From the NCBI GenBank assembly GCA_024693065.1, contig JAILLP010000006.1, positions 1-64,000 of the forward strand: a stretch of DNA of 64,000 nt, given 5' to 3'. Of this stretch, positions 41,510-50,615 are shown piece after piece. Each line of letters starts with the position of its first letter. Within the stretch, counting starts at the first letter, position 1. A model generated the notes under the pieces. That model saw only the letters and a program-made list of their open reading frames with translations. It did not search any database and was not told the DNA's origin. The DNA is from Paludibacteraceae bacterium. GTDB taxonomy: Bacteria > Bacteroidota > Bacteroidia > Bacteroidales > Paludibacteraceae. The position numbers and the translations under genes were made by a program.

Positions 41510-42844
41510 TTAAAGTAATGTGCTTGCCAGCTCGGAGAGGTAACTTCTCTCGCCCTTGATCAGGTTCACGTGGGCGAAGATGTTCTGTCCGCGCATCTTG
41601 TCGATCATATAAACGAGACCGTTGGACTGCATATCCAAGTAAGGGGTATCGATCTGCTGCACGTCGCCGCAGAATACCATCTTACAGCCCTCTCCCGCCC
41701 TCGTGATGATGGTCTTCACCTCGTGTGGGGTCAGGTTCTGCGCCTCGTCGGCGATGAAGTAGGTGTTGCTCAAGCTCCTACCGCGGATGAAGGCCAGTGC
41801 CTCGATGATCAGTTGCTCGCTCTTCTGCATGTCATCCAAGAGCTTCAGTTCCTTGCTGCTTGGCCCGAACTGGTGTTTGATGACGTTCAGGTTATCGAAC
41901 AGAGGCTGCATGTAAGGAGCGACCTTTTGCTTCTCGTCGCCTGGCAGGAAGCCCAAGTCCTTGTTGGACATCGCCACGATAGGACGCGCCAAGAGGATTT
42001 GTTTGTACTTCTCGTGCTGTTGCAGCGCCGCCGCCAAGGCCAGCAAGGTCTTACCGGTTCCGGCCCTTCCTGTGATGGCCACCAGCTTGATGTCATCGTC
42101 CAACAGAGCGTTCAGGGCGAACGATTGTTCAGCGTTTCTTCCCTCGATGCCGAAAGCCTTCTCCTTCTTCACCTTCTCCACCAACTTCGTGTTGGCGTTG
42201 TAGCGTGCCATCACGGTCGAGCGGCTACTCTTCATGATGAAGCACTCGTTGGCACCCACTTCCCCGTCCAGTTTGAAGTCGTCGAGCGGCAGTCCGGTCG
42301 GTGAGGCGTAGAGCTTGTCGATCATGTCCGCATCCACATTCTCGAAGACGGTCTGCGCCTTGTCGAACACGTCTACGTTGGTCACTTTGTCTGTGCTGTA
42401 GTCTTCCGCTTCCATGCCCAATGATCTCGCCTTCATGCGGAGGTTCACGTCCTTGGAGACGAGTATGGTCTTCACTTTCGGGAATTTCGTGGCGACGAGG
42501 TCCACCACGGCCAGTATCTTGTGGTCAGGAATCTTCTCGGAGAAAGCCTTCGCGATCTTCTCCGGATACTCCGAATTCGTCACAATGAATAGTTTCCCGA
42601 GTCCTGCCCCCAAATTCACACCCTTCTGGAAAATGTCCTTGCTACCGCTTATGGAATCTAACTCGCGTACGAATTCACGCGCGTTGAAATTGATCTGATC
42701 ATTTCCTTTTTTGAATTTGTCCAACTCCTCTAAGACGACAATCGGAAGGTATATGTCATTGTCCTGAAAGTTGTAAATACACTTGTAATCGTGAAGGATA
42801 ACGTTGGTATCCAATACGAAATTTTTCTTAGCGCCCATGGTCAT
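41510..42844 (-). CDS. PIN-PhoH fusion ATPase (PhoH2 type)
   Basis: A 444-residue protein: N-terminal PIN RNase domain (NFVLDTNVILHD about 6-17, VVLEELDKFKKG, NLRMKARSLG) and a C-terminal PhoH helicase-like ATPase (Walker A AITGRAGTGKTLLAL near 255-270, ARPIVAMSNKDLGFLPGDEKQK, FIADEAQNLTPHEVKTIITRAG, KMVFCGDVQQID). Known PhoH2 proteins have RNA unwinding and cleaving activity. Starts at 42844 and 42838 (MGAKKNF) are both possible. It is divergent from folC. Phosphate control is not indicated, despite the family name. Confidence 0.92.
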   Translation of the reverse strand: MTMGAKKNFVLDTNVILHDYKCIYNFQDNDIYLPIVVLEELDKFKKGNDQINFNAREFVRELDSISGSKDIFQKGVNLGAGLGKLFIVTNSEYPEKIAKAFSEKIPDHKILAVVDLVATKFPKVKTILVSKDVNLRMKARSLGMEAEDYSTDKVTNVDVFDKAQTVFENVDADMIDKLYASPTGLPLDDFKLDGEVGANECFIMKSSRSTVMARYNANTKLVEKVKKEKAFGIEGRNAEQSFALNALLDDDIKLVAITGRAGTGKTLLALAAALQQHEKYKQILLARPIVAMSNKDLGFLPGDEKQKVAPYMQPLFDNLNVIKHQFGPSSKELKLLDDMQKSEQLIIEALAFIRGRSLSNTYFIADEAQNLTPHEVKTIITRAGEGCKMVFCGDVQQIDTPYLDMQSNGLVYMIDKMRGQNIFAHVNLIKGERSYLSELASTLL

Positions 42845-42949
42845 ACAATTTAAGTGTTAATCATTATTTTTTTTGAAGGAAATAATCCTTACCTTCGTAT
42901 TGGTAAAGTTAGTGATTATTTTGAAAATACAAAGCATATTGATATAAAA

Positions 42950-44227
42950 ATGACATATCAGGAGACAATTGAATATATATTCAGCCGTATGCCTAGTTTT
43001 CAGACAGTCGGCACCTCAGGTTATAAGCCAGGCATTGAGAGTATGAAGACGATGGATGCCTATTTCGGACATCCGCATGAATCCTTCCGCACGATCCACG
43101 TCGGAGGAACAAATGGCAAGGGGTCTGTTTCCCATACCCTAGCCTCCATCCTGCAATCGGCGGGCTATAAGGTCGGACTCTTCACTTCCCCTCACTTGAG
43201 GGATTTCCGGGAGCGCATACGCGTGAACGGAGAGATGGTGCCCGAACAGTTCGTTGTGGACTTCGTGGAGGCGCACCGTGCCTTGATCGAGAAGGTTTGC
43301 CCCTCTTTCTTCGAGGTGAACGTGGCCATCGCCTTCGATTATTTCAGGCAGGAGCAGGTGGACGTGGCCGTGATTGAGGTCGGCTTGGGCGGACGTCTGG
43401 ACAGCACGAACATCATCACGCCAGACTTGTGCGTCATCACCAATATCAGCATGGACCATATGAACCTGCTGGGCGACACGGTGGAGCAGATTGCCGCGGA
43501 GAAGGCGGGCATCATCAAACAGGGCATCCCTGTCGTGATCGGTGAGGCGGAGGGCTCCGTCAAGGAGGTGTTCCAACGCAAGGCGGAGGAGGTGAACACG
43601 CGTATTTGCTTCGCCCCTCAGGAGGATTGCGAATTCATCGGCATGGAGGCTTCGTACAAGCAACCGTTCCAATTGCTCCGTATCGGGGAGGAAATGGTGC
43701 GCACGCCTCTGCTGGGTATCTACCAGCGGAAGAACATGGCGACCGTCCTGAGCGCTGTGAAGGAGTTGCGGCATCTGGGCTACCATATCCCTCGTGAAGT
43801 CATGCGCCATGGCATTGAGCACACGTTAGACCAGACCCACCTCATGGGACGCTGGCAACAGTTGAAGGAGACCCCTTATGTGGTGTGCGACACGGGTCAT
43901 AACGTGGGAGGAATCCAATATGTTGTCCAACAGTTGGAGAGCATGCCATGCAAGACCTTGCGCATTGTCTTCGGTATGGTGGGCGATAAGGATGTGAGCC
44001 ATGTGTTGGAGCTTCTGCCTAAACAGGCGGTCTATTATTTCACGAAGGCTAATAGCAAACGGGCGATGCCGGAGACGAAGTTGAAGGAACTCGCCGAGCA
44101 GAAAGGTTTGAAGGGCAAGACCTACCCTAGCGTGCCTGAAGCGTACCAAGCTGCATTGGACGATGCCGACGATGAGGATGTGGTCTATGTTGGTGGTAGC
44201 ACCTATGTGGTGGCGGAGATTGTGTGA
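42950..44227 (+). CDS. folC: folylpolyglutamate/dihydrofolate synthase
   Basis: A 425-residue Mur-ligase-type enzyme that adds glutamate to folates. Visible are the P-loop VGGTNGKGSVSHTLASIL, GLFTSPHLRDFRERIRVNGE, VIEVGLGGRLDSTNII, NISMDHMNLLGDTVEQIAAEKAGIIKQGIPVVIG and VCDTGHNVGGIQYV. ATG 42950 (MTYQETIEYI) is chosen since the longer frame adds 32 residues with no family match. A hairpin (44293-44319; ACGCATTTT/AAAATGCGT) lies between it and the tRNA genes and may end the transcript. Confidence 0.94.
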   Translation: MTYQETIEYIFSRMPSFQTVGTSGYKPGIESMKTMDAYFGHPHESFRTIHVGGTNGKGSVSHTLASILQSAGYKVGLFTSPHLRDFRERIRVNGEMVPEQFVVDFVEAHRALIEKVCPSFFEVNVAIAFDYFRQEQVDVAVIEVGLGGRLDSTNIITPDLCVITNISMDHMNLLGDTVEQIAAEKAGIIKQGIPVVIGEAEGSVKEVFQRKAEEVNTRICFAPQEDCEFIGMEASYKQPFQLLRIGEEMVRTPLLGIYQRKNMATVLSAVKELRHLGYHIPREVMRHGIEHTLDQTHLMGRWQQLKETPYVVCDTGHNVGGIQYVVQQLESMPCKTLRIVFGMVGDKDVSHVLELLPKQAVYYFTKANSKRAMPETKLKELAEQKGLKGKTYPSVPEAYQAALDDADDEDVVYVGGSTYVVAEIV

Positions 44228-44325
44228 GTCGCTGTTTTACAATTCAATAGCACTTCCTGCGTCAAACTTGTCCCCTTCCCTAACATCCAAAAACGCATTT
44301 TGTTGAAAAAAAATGCGTCGTTTCC

Positions 44326-44356
44326 TTTGGATATTTCGAAAATAGCGCTACTTTTG
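44326..44356 (+). promoter_or_regulatory. promoter of the tRNA-Val cluster
   Basis: TTTG at 44326-44329, a 19-nt spacer, and TACTTTTG at 44349-44356: a full match to the Bacteroidota TTTG-N19-TAnnTTTG promoter. The first tRNA starts 51 nt after the -7 box. It is the best promoter in the window. Confidence 0.75.
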
Positions 44357-44406
44357 CATCGCTTTTCAGGGGAGAAGCCTTGTTGAAATGGCATGAATGT
44401 GCTTTC

Positions 44407-44481
44407 GGTCTTATAGCTCAGTTGGTTTAGAGCATCTGCCTTACAAGCAGAGGGTCCTAGGTTCGAATCCTAGTGGGACCA
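44407..44481 (+). tRNA. tRNA-Val (anticodon TAC), copy 1
   Basis: A 75-nt cloverleaf: acceptor GGTCTTA pairs with TGGGACC, D arm AGCTCAGTTGG, anticodon loop CTTACAA (anticodon TAC), T loop GTTCGAATCC. The discriminator is A; CCA is not encoded. First of three identical copies. Confidence 0.97.
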
Positions 44482-44557
44482 CAAGAAAGGATGTCGGGTG
44501 TTTCGGAAAGCGTTCCGATGTGAAACCGTTTCGGTGTCCGTTTGAGTTTAGAAAGAA

Positions 44558-44632
44558 GGTCTTATAGCTCAGTTGGTTTAGAGCATCTGCCTTACAAGCA
44601 GAGGGTCCTAGGTTCGAATCCTAGTGGGACCA
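44558..44632 (+). tRNA. tRNA-Val (anticodon TAC), copy 2
   Basis: Identical to copy 1 over all 75 nt. The 76-nt spacer to copy 1 holds a hairpin TCGGAA/TTCCGA at 44503-44518. Confidence 0.97.
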
Positions 44633-44707
44633 CAAAAAAAGGATGTCGGGTGTTTCGGAAAGCGTTCCGATGAAATTGTTTCGGCGTCCGTTTGTGTTTA
44701 GAAAGAA

Positions 44708-44782
44708 GGTCTTATAGCTCAGTTGGTTTAGAGCATCTGCCTTACAAGCAGAGGGTCCTAGGTTCGAATCCTAGTGGGACCA
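44708..44782 (+). tRNA. tRNA-Val (anticodon TAC), copy 3
   Basis: Identical to copies 1 and 2. The 75-nt spacer before it is nearly the same as the first spacer and repeats the hairpin at 44655-44670, so the array arose by duplication of a unit of about 150 bp. Confidence 0.97.
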
Positions 44783-44791
44783 CAAAAATGG

Positions 44792-44817
44792 AGCCGCCTA
44801 GTCAGGGTGGCTTTTTT
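44792..44817 (+). terminator. terminator of the tRNA-Val cluster
   Basis: AGCCGCC at 44792-44798 pairs with GGTGGCT at 44806-44812 (one G-T pair), loop of 7, then a T-run to 44817. It ends the tRNA transcript 28 nt before ispD. Confidence 0.8.
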
Positions 44818-44845
44818 GTTTATCCATAACGTCTATGTTTACCGA

Positions 44846-45520
44846 ATGAAGAAATACGTTGTCATCGTGGCGGGAGGGAAAGGCCTGCGGATGGGTACTG
44901 ATGTTCCCAAGCAGTTCTTACCGGTGGCTGGCGTGCCTATCCTGATGCGGACCGTCCGCAAATTCCATGACTACGACCCTCAAATGGGCATTGTCGTCGT
45001 GCTTCCCGCTCATCAGATCCCCTATTGGAATGACCTTTGTGCGGAATATCACTTCGATGTGCCGTACCAGCTGGCTTTGGGCGGAGAGACGAGGTTCCAT
45101 TCCGTGAAGAATGGTTTGGCGTACGTGGCGTATGCTTCGGACGTGTGCGTGGCTGTCCACGATGGTGTACGCCCGTTCGTGTCGGAGTCGGTCATAGACG
45201 CAGCCTTCGTTGAGGCTCAACACTCTGGGGCGGCTGTGCCGGTTGTTCCTGTGGTGGACTCTATCCGTGAGGTCTCGGCGGACGGTTCGAACAAGGCTCG
45301 GAACCGTGGGGATTTCCGTCTGGTGCAGACCCCGCAGGTCTTTCGCTCCGATTTGTTGCGTAAGGCATATGAACAACCTTATTGTGAGGCGTTTACGGAT
45401 GATGCGAGTGTGGTGGAACGTCTCGGACACCCTGTCTGCCTGACGGAGGGGAACCGTGAGAACATAAAAATCACCACGGTGTTCGATCTGAAATGGGCGG
45501 AGGCGTTTTTGTCGGAATGA
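44846..45520 (+). CDS. ispD: 2-C-methyl-D-erythritol 4-phosphate cytidylyltransferase
   Basis: A 224-residue enzyme of the MEP isoprenoid pathway that joins CTP and MEP to give CDP-ME. Motifs: VIVAGGKGLRMGTDVPKQFLPVAG (CTP-binding loop), VAVHDGVRPFVSE, PVVPVVDSIREV, QTPQVFR, FTDDASVVERLG and GNRENIKITT. ATG 44846 (MKKYVV) is preferred because the longer frame begins inside the last tRNA. No ispF follows; asnS is next on the strand. Confidence 0.94.
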   Translation: MKKYVVIVAGGKGLRMGTDVPKQFLPVAGVPILMRTVRKFHDYDPQMGIVVVLPAHQIPYWNDLCAEYHFDVPYQLALGGETRFHSVKNGLAYVAYASDVCVAVHDGVRPFVSESVIDAAFVEAQHSGAAVPVVPVVDSIREVSADGSNKARNRGDFRLVQTPQVFRSDLLRKAYEQPYCEAFTDDASVVERLGHPVCLTEGNRENIKITTVFDLKWAEAFLSE

Positions 45521-45550
45521 TTGTTCTTTCGCGACATTTTTTTATATTTG
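45521..45550 (+). promoter_or_regulatory. candidate asnS promoter
   Basis: TATATTTG at 45543-45550 is a perfect -7 box; TTG at 45521-45523 (in ATTG) stands 19 nt upstream as an imperfect -33. The asnS ATG follows after 48 nt. Confidence 0.5.
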
Positions 45551-45598
45551 CAGATTGTTTTTAAAGAGAGAAATATATAATAATATTACTGATAGAAA

Positions 45599-46993
45599 AT
45601 GAAAAGGACGAGGATTGTCGAGGCGGTCAAGATGACTCAATACGGCGAGACAGTGAACGTGAAGGGTTGGGTCCGTACCAAACGTGGTAACAAACAGGTG
45701 AATTTCATCGCGTTGAACGATGGTTCCACCATCAATAACATCCAGATTGTCGCAGATGTCGATAAGTTTGACGAGGAGTTGCTGAAGTCGATCACCACGG
45801 GTGCCTGCCTGAGTGTGACGGGAAAGTTGGTGAAGTCTGAAGGCGCAGGTCAAGCTGTTGAGATTCAGGCTAGTGAGATTGAAATCTACGGATTGGCCGA
45901 CAATACCTATCCGTTGCAGAAGAAGGGACACTCCATGGAGTTCCTCCGTGAGATCGCCCACCTGAGACCAAGGACCAACACCTTTGGCGCAGTCTTGAGA
46001 ATCCGCCACAACATGGCAATCGCCATCCATAAGTTCTTCCACGAGAAAGGATTTTTCTATTGGCACTCCCCTATCATCACGGCTTCCGACTGTGAGGGTG
46101 CGGGACAGATGTTCCAAGTGACCACGCAGAACCTCTACGACCTGAAGAAGGACGAGAACGGTTCCATCAAATACGACGATGATTTCTTCGGCAAACAGAC
46201 CAGCCTTACCGTTTCGGGACAGCTGGAGGGTGAGTTGGGTGCGACCGCTTTGGGCGCCATCTACACCTTCGGACCTACATTCCGTGCCGAGAATTCCAAT
46301 ACGCCTCGCCATTTGGCGGAGTTCTGGATGATCGAGCCTGAGGTTGCCTTCATCGACTTGGCTGAGTTGATGGATCTCGAGGAGGAGTTCATCAAGTATT
46401 GCGTGAACTGGGCGTTGGAGCATTGCATGGACGACCTTACGTTCTTGAACAATATGATAGACAAGGGTCTGATCGAGCGTCTGAAATCAGTGGTTTCGAC
46501 GGAGTTCGTCAGATTGCCATATACGGAAGGAATCAAGATCCTGGAGGCAGAGATCGCCAAGGGCAAGAAGTTCGAATTCCCCGTATATTGGGGCTGCGAC
46601 TTGGCCAGCGAGCATGAGCGTTTCTTGGTGGAGGAACACTTCAAGAAGCCAGTCATCATGATCGATTACCCTAAGGAAATCAAGGCATTCTACATGAAGC
46701 AGAACACCGACGGCAAGACCGTTCAAGGTACGGATGTCCTCTTCCCTCAAATCGGTGAGATCATCGGTGGTAGCGTGAGGGAGGAGAATTATGACAAACT
46801 GATGGCAAGGATCCAGGAATTGAACATCCCTATGAAGGATATGTGGTGGTACCTCGATACCCGTAAGTACGGTTCATGCCCTCACGCAGGCTTTGGCTTG
46901 GGCTTCGAGCGATTGATGCTCTTCGTGACGGGGATGCAGAACATCAGGGATGTCATTCCTTTCCCAAGAACACCTAAGACCGCAGACTTTTAA
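45599..46993 (+). CDS. asnS: asparaginyl-tRNA synthetase
   Basis: A 464-residue class IIb aminoacyl-tRNA synthetase. It has an N-terminal OB-fold for the anticodon ([25 protein letters not shown]) and the catalytic core: motif 1 [20 protein letters not shown], motif 2 [25 protein letters not shown] and motif 3 [27 protein letters not shown]. The GLGFERL and the FPRTP end identify AsnRS rather than AspRS. It has its own promoter and a strong terminator. Confidence 0.97.
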   Translation: MKRTRIVEAVKMTQYGETVNVKGWVRTKRGNKQVNFIALNDGSTINNIQIVADVDKFDEELLKSITTGACLSVTGKLVKSEGAGQAVEIQASEIEIYGLADNTYPLQKKGHSMEFLREIAHLRPRTNTFGAVLRIRHNMAIAIHKFFHEKGFFYWHSPIITASDCEGAGQMFQVTTQNLYDLKKDENGSIKYDDDFFGKQTSLTVSGQLEGELGATALGAIYTFGPTFRAENSNTPRHLAEFWMIEPEVAFIDLAELMDLEEEFIKYCVNWALEHCMDDLTFLNNMIDKGLIERLKSVVSTEFVRLPYTEGIKILEAEIAKGKKFEFPVYWGCDLASEHERFLVEEHFKKPVIMIDYPKEIKAFYMKQNTDGKTVQGTDVLFPQIGEIIGGSVREENYDKLMARIQELNIPMKDMWWYLDTRKYGSCPHAGFGLGFERLMLFVTGMQNIRDVIPFPRTPKTADF

Positions 46994-47014
46994 TGAGTCT
47001 CATTGTCTGGTATA

Positions 47015-47048
47015 TCCGAATCCTGTAAAAGGGATTCGGATTTTTTTT
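47015..47048 (+). terminator. intrinsic terminator of asnS
   Basis: TCCGAATCC at 47015-47023 pairs perfectly with GGATTCGGA at 47032-47040, loop of 8, then eight T. Confidence 0.88.
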
Positions 47049-47191
47049 AGGTTTTTTTGTGCGCTTATTATGAGGTGTTTGTGTTTCTTGTAGGACGTTT
47101 CCTTGGGAAAGTTTATGGTTGTTCCTTCCTTTGTTGTATATATTCAACATTTTTTGCTATTTTTGAATCCTTGAAAACTATAAGTGATTTT

Positions 47192-49531
47192 ATGAAATAC
47201 ATTAGTGTGAATTTAAGGCATATAGGTGCATTGATTATTGCCCTTTTGACGTGCCATTCCTCCTTCGCAGCTCTGGAACAGGATGCTGATGGATATTATC
47301 TGATTAAGAGCGCCGCTGATTTGGCTGAATACAGGGACGCTGTTAATAATGGTACAGCTATGGATGGACGTTTGGCGGCCGACATTGACATGAGCACAGT
47401 GTGTGGCACTGTGAATGGTAAGAAGGTGACGTGGGTGCCAATCAATAGGAAACGTCTCTCCATCAAGTTCGATGGGGCGAACCACACCATTTCCAATCTC
47501 TTTATTTTCACGAAAAATACAAATCAGGGACTCTTCTTTAGCGCAGACGTCATTCGTGACTTGACTCTCAAGGATGCTAATGTGAAGGGTGCGAACAATT
47601 GTTCCGGTATTGTGGCGAGCGCTTATGGGTCAGCACGTAAGTGTTTGATAGTCAATTGCCATTTTGATGGTGTCGTGATCGGATTGTATAATGTGGGCGG
47701 AATCACTTCTGGTGCGGATATGGTCTCCGCTAACATTGTGAATTGTAGCAACAGCGGTACGATTGTTGGTGGGGATAATGTGGGCGGAATCGCTGGATAT
47801 ACGAGAGGTGTAACCTTTGTCAATTGCTACAATTTGGGGCGCGTGAAGGCGGTCACGAATATCGCTTCGGATAACGAAGTGACTTATAATGGCATTGCGG
47901 GCGGTCTCGCTGGCACATTTGATGGAGGTGTCTTCTATAACTGCTATAACTACAATAAAATCAGTGGTTTGTCTAACGGACACATGACCGGACAAATCCG
48001 AAGCTCGGGTAAGGCTACGATCTCGAATTGTTTCGGAATGGAAGGGATGGCGAACGTCAATGATTATGAGTCGACTCTCAAAATTCAGACTGCATCGGCT
48101 TTTAAGGATGGATCGTTGCTGAAACTTTTGAATAATTTCATTGCTTCTACGCCTTCCTTGGATGAGACGTTGTTTGGTGGTGTCGTTTATTTTAAGGAAT
48201 GGACGCAAGGATCTGATTATCCGATGTTTGAGGATGTTGTTTTGCCTCCTAAAAAAGTTTCCATTGTGACGTATAGGGGAGATTATTTCGGCATGGATGT
48301 CTTTTCCGAGACGATGACGTTGCCGTTCTGCAATGAGACGGTTTTCTCCTATCAGTTCGCCAATTCGTTTGACGGCAAGAATGTGACGGGAGATACTGTT
48401 GTTCTTGTGACGAAGGTGCTGAAGCAGAACTTCTTGAAGAAGGATAGTGAAGGCTTCTATTTGATCGGTAGTGCGAAAGATCTAGGTCTCTTCCGTGATG
48501 CGGTGAATGGTGGCGCTTCCTCCATTAAGGGACGTCTGACCGATGACATCGATATGAGTGAAGTGTCTGCTGATGGTGCTTGGATTCCTATCGGGAACCG
48601 GGATTTGTGTTGCGGCACTCCTTTCAGCGGAGTCTTCGATGGTGCTAATTTCTTTGTGTATAACCTGAAGGAATCTGGGGAAAAACAAGTGTTCGCTGGA
48701 CTTTTCTCCAGTGTCAAAGATGCCTTGATTAAGAATGTTTCCATGAAGAATTCGTCGATTGCGGGTTATTACGCGGGTGCGATCTGCGCCTATGCGGAAT
48801 CTTCCACTTTCGCCAATTGCGGTAGCGAGGCTTTCGTGTCGGGGAACTTTGTTGACGGTGTGGCGGGCTTTATAGGCGTTGCCATCGATTGTGATATTGT
48901 CAATTGCTTTAATTTGGGCGAAATCCATGGAGAAGGGAAAGCGAGCGGATTCCTGGGCTTGGAACAGGATAATTGTAGGATTGTCAATTGCTATGCCTCT
49001 TGTTCGGTGACCAGCACATCGGAGTCGACCGGCTTGAGGAGCCCGTTCATGTTTGAGTTCTTGGCGGGCGATATTAATAACTGCTACTACGACAGTATCC
49101 GTTTTTATGCTAATTCGGATCTCTGGGGACAGGTGAATGACTCGGTTATCGCCACCACTACTACGTTAATTAAATCCCAGGATTTTATCAACCTGCTGAA
49201 TAAGAACGTGGATTCCTTAAATAAGATCCAAGATACCATCGTGTACCGGAAGTGGATTGCGGGCCAGATTTCCAGCTATCCTAAGTTTAATGCGACGGAG
49301 GAGGCCAGTGTGTACGATTACTCGAATGGCGCCGATATTTTGCCTGCTGTTCTCGTTTATTCTGTGGATAACATGCTGTACATCAAATCGAAGGGAGAGG
49401 GTGTTCTGCCTTTGTATAACCGTTCGGGACAGTTGGTTAGACTTGTCCGTGTGGAGGAGGGTCTGACGGAAGTGTCAGGTTTGTCTACGGGCGTTTATAT
49501 CATCGCAGGCAAAGCTGTTTTAATCAAATGA
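47192..49531 (+). CDS. secreted beta-helix (GLUG-like) protein with type A T9SS tail
   Basis: A 779-residue exported protein. After a signal peptide (about 1-26, ending SSFA) there are two similar halves, each beginning with a (Y/F)YLI.SA.DL...RDAVN.G...GRL..DIDMS block (near residues 35-68 and 420-455), then GANHTISNL or GANFFVYNL and runs of GLUG-like repeats (NVGGIAGYTRGVTFVNCYNLG, NNCSGIVASAYG), predicted to form a parallel beta helix. The last 60 residues (LPLYNRSGQLVRLVRVEEG, LSTGVYIIAGKAVLIK) are a type A T9SS sorting domain. An adhesin-like surface role is likely. I chose ATG 47192 because it precedes the signal peptide; an upstream extension is not supported. Confidence 0.85.
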   Translation: MKYISVNLRHIGALIIALLTCHSSFAALEQDADGYYLIKSAADLAEYRDAVNNGTAMDGRLAADIDMSTVCGTVNGKKVTWVPINRKRLSIKFDGANHTISNLFIFTKNTNQGLFFSADVIRDLTLKDANVKGANNCSGIVASAYGSARKCLIVNCHFDGVVIGLYNVGGITSGADMVSANIVNCSNSGTIVGGDNVGGIAGYTRGVTFVNCYNLGRVKAVTNIASDNEVTYNGIAGGLAGTFDGGVFYNCYNYNKISGLSNGHMTGQIRSSGKATISNCFGMEGMANVNDYESTLKIQTASAFKDGSLLKLLNNFIASTPSLDETLFGGVVYFKEWTQGSDYPMFEDVVLPPKKVSIVTYRGDYFGMDVFSETMTLPFCNETVFSYQFANSFDGKNVTGDTVVLVTKVLKQNFLKKDSEGFYLIGSAKDLGLFRDAVNGGASSIKGRLTDDIDMSEVSADGAWIPIGNRDLCCGTPFSGVFDGANFFVYNLKESGEKQVFAGLFSSVKDALIKNVSMKNSSIAGYYAGAICAYAESSTFANCGSEAFVSGNFVDGVAGFIGVAIDCDIVNCFNLGEIHGEGKASGFLGLEQDNCRIVNCYASCSVTSTSESTGLRSPFMFEFLAGDINNCYYDSIRFYANSDLWGQVNDSVIATTTTLIKSQDFINLLNKNVDSLNKIQDTIVYRKWIAGQISSYPKFNATEEASVYDYSNGADILPAVLVYSVDNMLYIKSKGEGVLPLYNRSGQLVRLVRVEEGLTEVSGLSTGVYIIAGKAVLIK

Positions 49532-49582
49532 TAGGCTTTCCTCTCATTAGATTTGGATTAGACGATTGTGATATAATGAAAA

Positions 49583-49613
49583 CGCCGATGGAGAGTCCAT
49601 CGGCGCTTTTTTT
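49583..49613 (+). terminator. terminator after the beta-helix gene
   Basis: CGCCGATGGA at 49583-49592 pairs perfectly with TCCATCGGCG at 49596-49605, loop GAG, then a T-run. Confidence 0.88.
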
Positions 49614-49815
49614 CGCCTTCAACTAAAGCAAACCGTTTCGGGCGACGTCTGACGACAGCCAGACAACTTTTAGTTTAAGGGGACAAATGGTCCCTATCAT
49701 AGGTAAAGGTAATATTTGATAATAAATCAAATCTGTTTAAAAAATATTGTCTCTTTATCTGTGCAAATTTAATCCATATATATTATATTCGCAAGGTCTT
49801 TTTTAAGATAATGGT

Positions 49816-50589
49816 ATGTATTTGTTCTCGTTGCCCTATTTTAATGTGTTTCTGGCAATAATGGCTTTTATTGCGGTGATTGTGTTCGTGTCCCTCTATT
49901 TCGTGGATGCGGGCTATGGAATCATGTTTGATAAGAAATGGGGCGTTTCTGTGAATAATAAGGTCGGCTGGGTATTGATGGAGGCGCCTGTCTTTTTCGT
50001 CATGTTGGCTTGCTGGTGGTTCTCGGACCGCACTTGGGAGTTGGTCCCGTTCATCTTTTTCTTTTTGTTCCAATTGCACTATTTTCAACGCTCATTCATA
50101 TTCCCTTTCCTGATGCGTGGAAAGAGCCGTATGCCTATAATGATCATGTCTATGGGCGTTATTTTCAATACGTTGAATGGACTGATGCAGGGCGGGTGGA
50201 TTTTTTTCGTGTCTCCTGAAGGACGCTATTCCGCTGATTGGCTGACGACTCCGCAGTTCATTGTGGGTGTGCTGCTCTTCCTGGTGGGAATGGGCATTAA
50301 CCTGCACTCTGACCATATTGTCCGTCACCTTCGCCAACCGGGTGACCACAACCATTATTTGCCTAAGGGCGGAATGTTCAACTATGTCACTTCTGCCAAT
50401 TATTTGGGTGAACTGACTGAATGGATTGGGTTTGCCATTATGACATGGTCCTGGGCGGGGGCTGTTTTCGCCCTCTGGACCTTCGCTAACTTGACGCCAC
50501 GCGCAAACACTATATACAAGAGATATAAAAGTATGTTTCCGGAAATGGAACGCCTTCATTTGAAGCGAATTATTCCATTTCTTTACTGA
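49816..50589 (+). CDS. steroid 5-alpha-reductase family membrane enzyme
   Basis: A 257-residue enzyme with about seven membrane helices and the full SRD5A-type signature. MEAPVF (Glu56) and LHYFQRSF (Tyr89) align with the catalytic Glu57/Tyr91 pair of human SRD5A2; NGLMQG (121-126) matches its NGVLQG. The NADPH-binding C-terminal domain reads GMGINLHSDHIVRHLRQPG (158-176), PKGGMFNYVTSANYLGELTEW (in pieces, 183-203), LTPRA and RIIPFLY at the end. Known family members reduce the C4-C5 double bond of 3-oxo-steroids to 5-alpha products. In gut Bacteroidales homologues act on bile acid intermediates and steroid hormones. It lies 26 nt before an OYE-family gene. Activity here is inferred. Confidence 0.88.
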   Translation: MYLFSLPYFNVFLAIMAFIAVIVFVSLYFVDAGYGIMFDKKWGVSVNNKVGWVLMEAPVFFVMLACWWFSDRTWELVPFIFFFLFQLHYFQRSFIFPFLMRGKSRMPIMIMSMGVIFNTLNGLMQGGWIFFVSPEGRYSADWLTTPQFIVGVLLFLVGMGINLHSDHIVRHLRQPGDHNHYLPKGGMFNYVTSANYLGELTEWIGFAIMTWSWAGAVFALWTFANLTPRANTIYKRYKSMFPEMERLHLKRIIPFLY

Positions 50590-50615
50590 AAAGCACAGAT
50601 TAAAAACGAATTGGT

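Noticed and set aside
42854-42949. N-terminal extension of folC
   Set aside because: Upstream 32 codons are AT-rich promoter-like DNA and have no counterpart in the family.
44774-44845. N-terminal extension of ispD
   Set aside because: It would start inside the third tRNA and run through its terminator.
45542-46423. Long open frame antisense to asnS
   Set aside because: It is the mirror of a strongly conserved gene; its text is low-complexity (Leu/Arg/His-rich) with no family signal.
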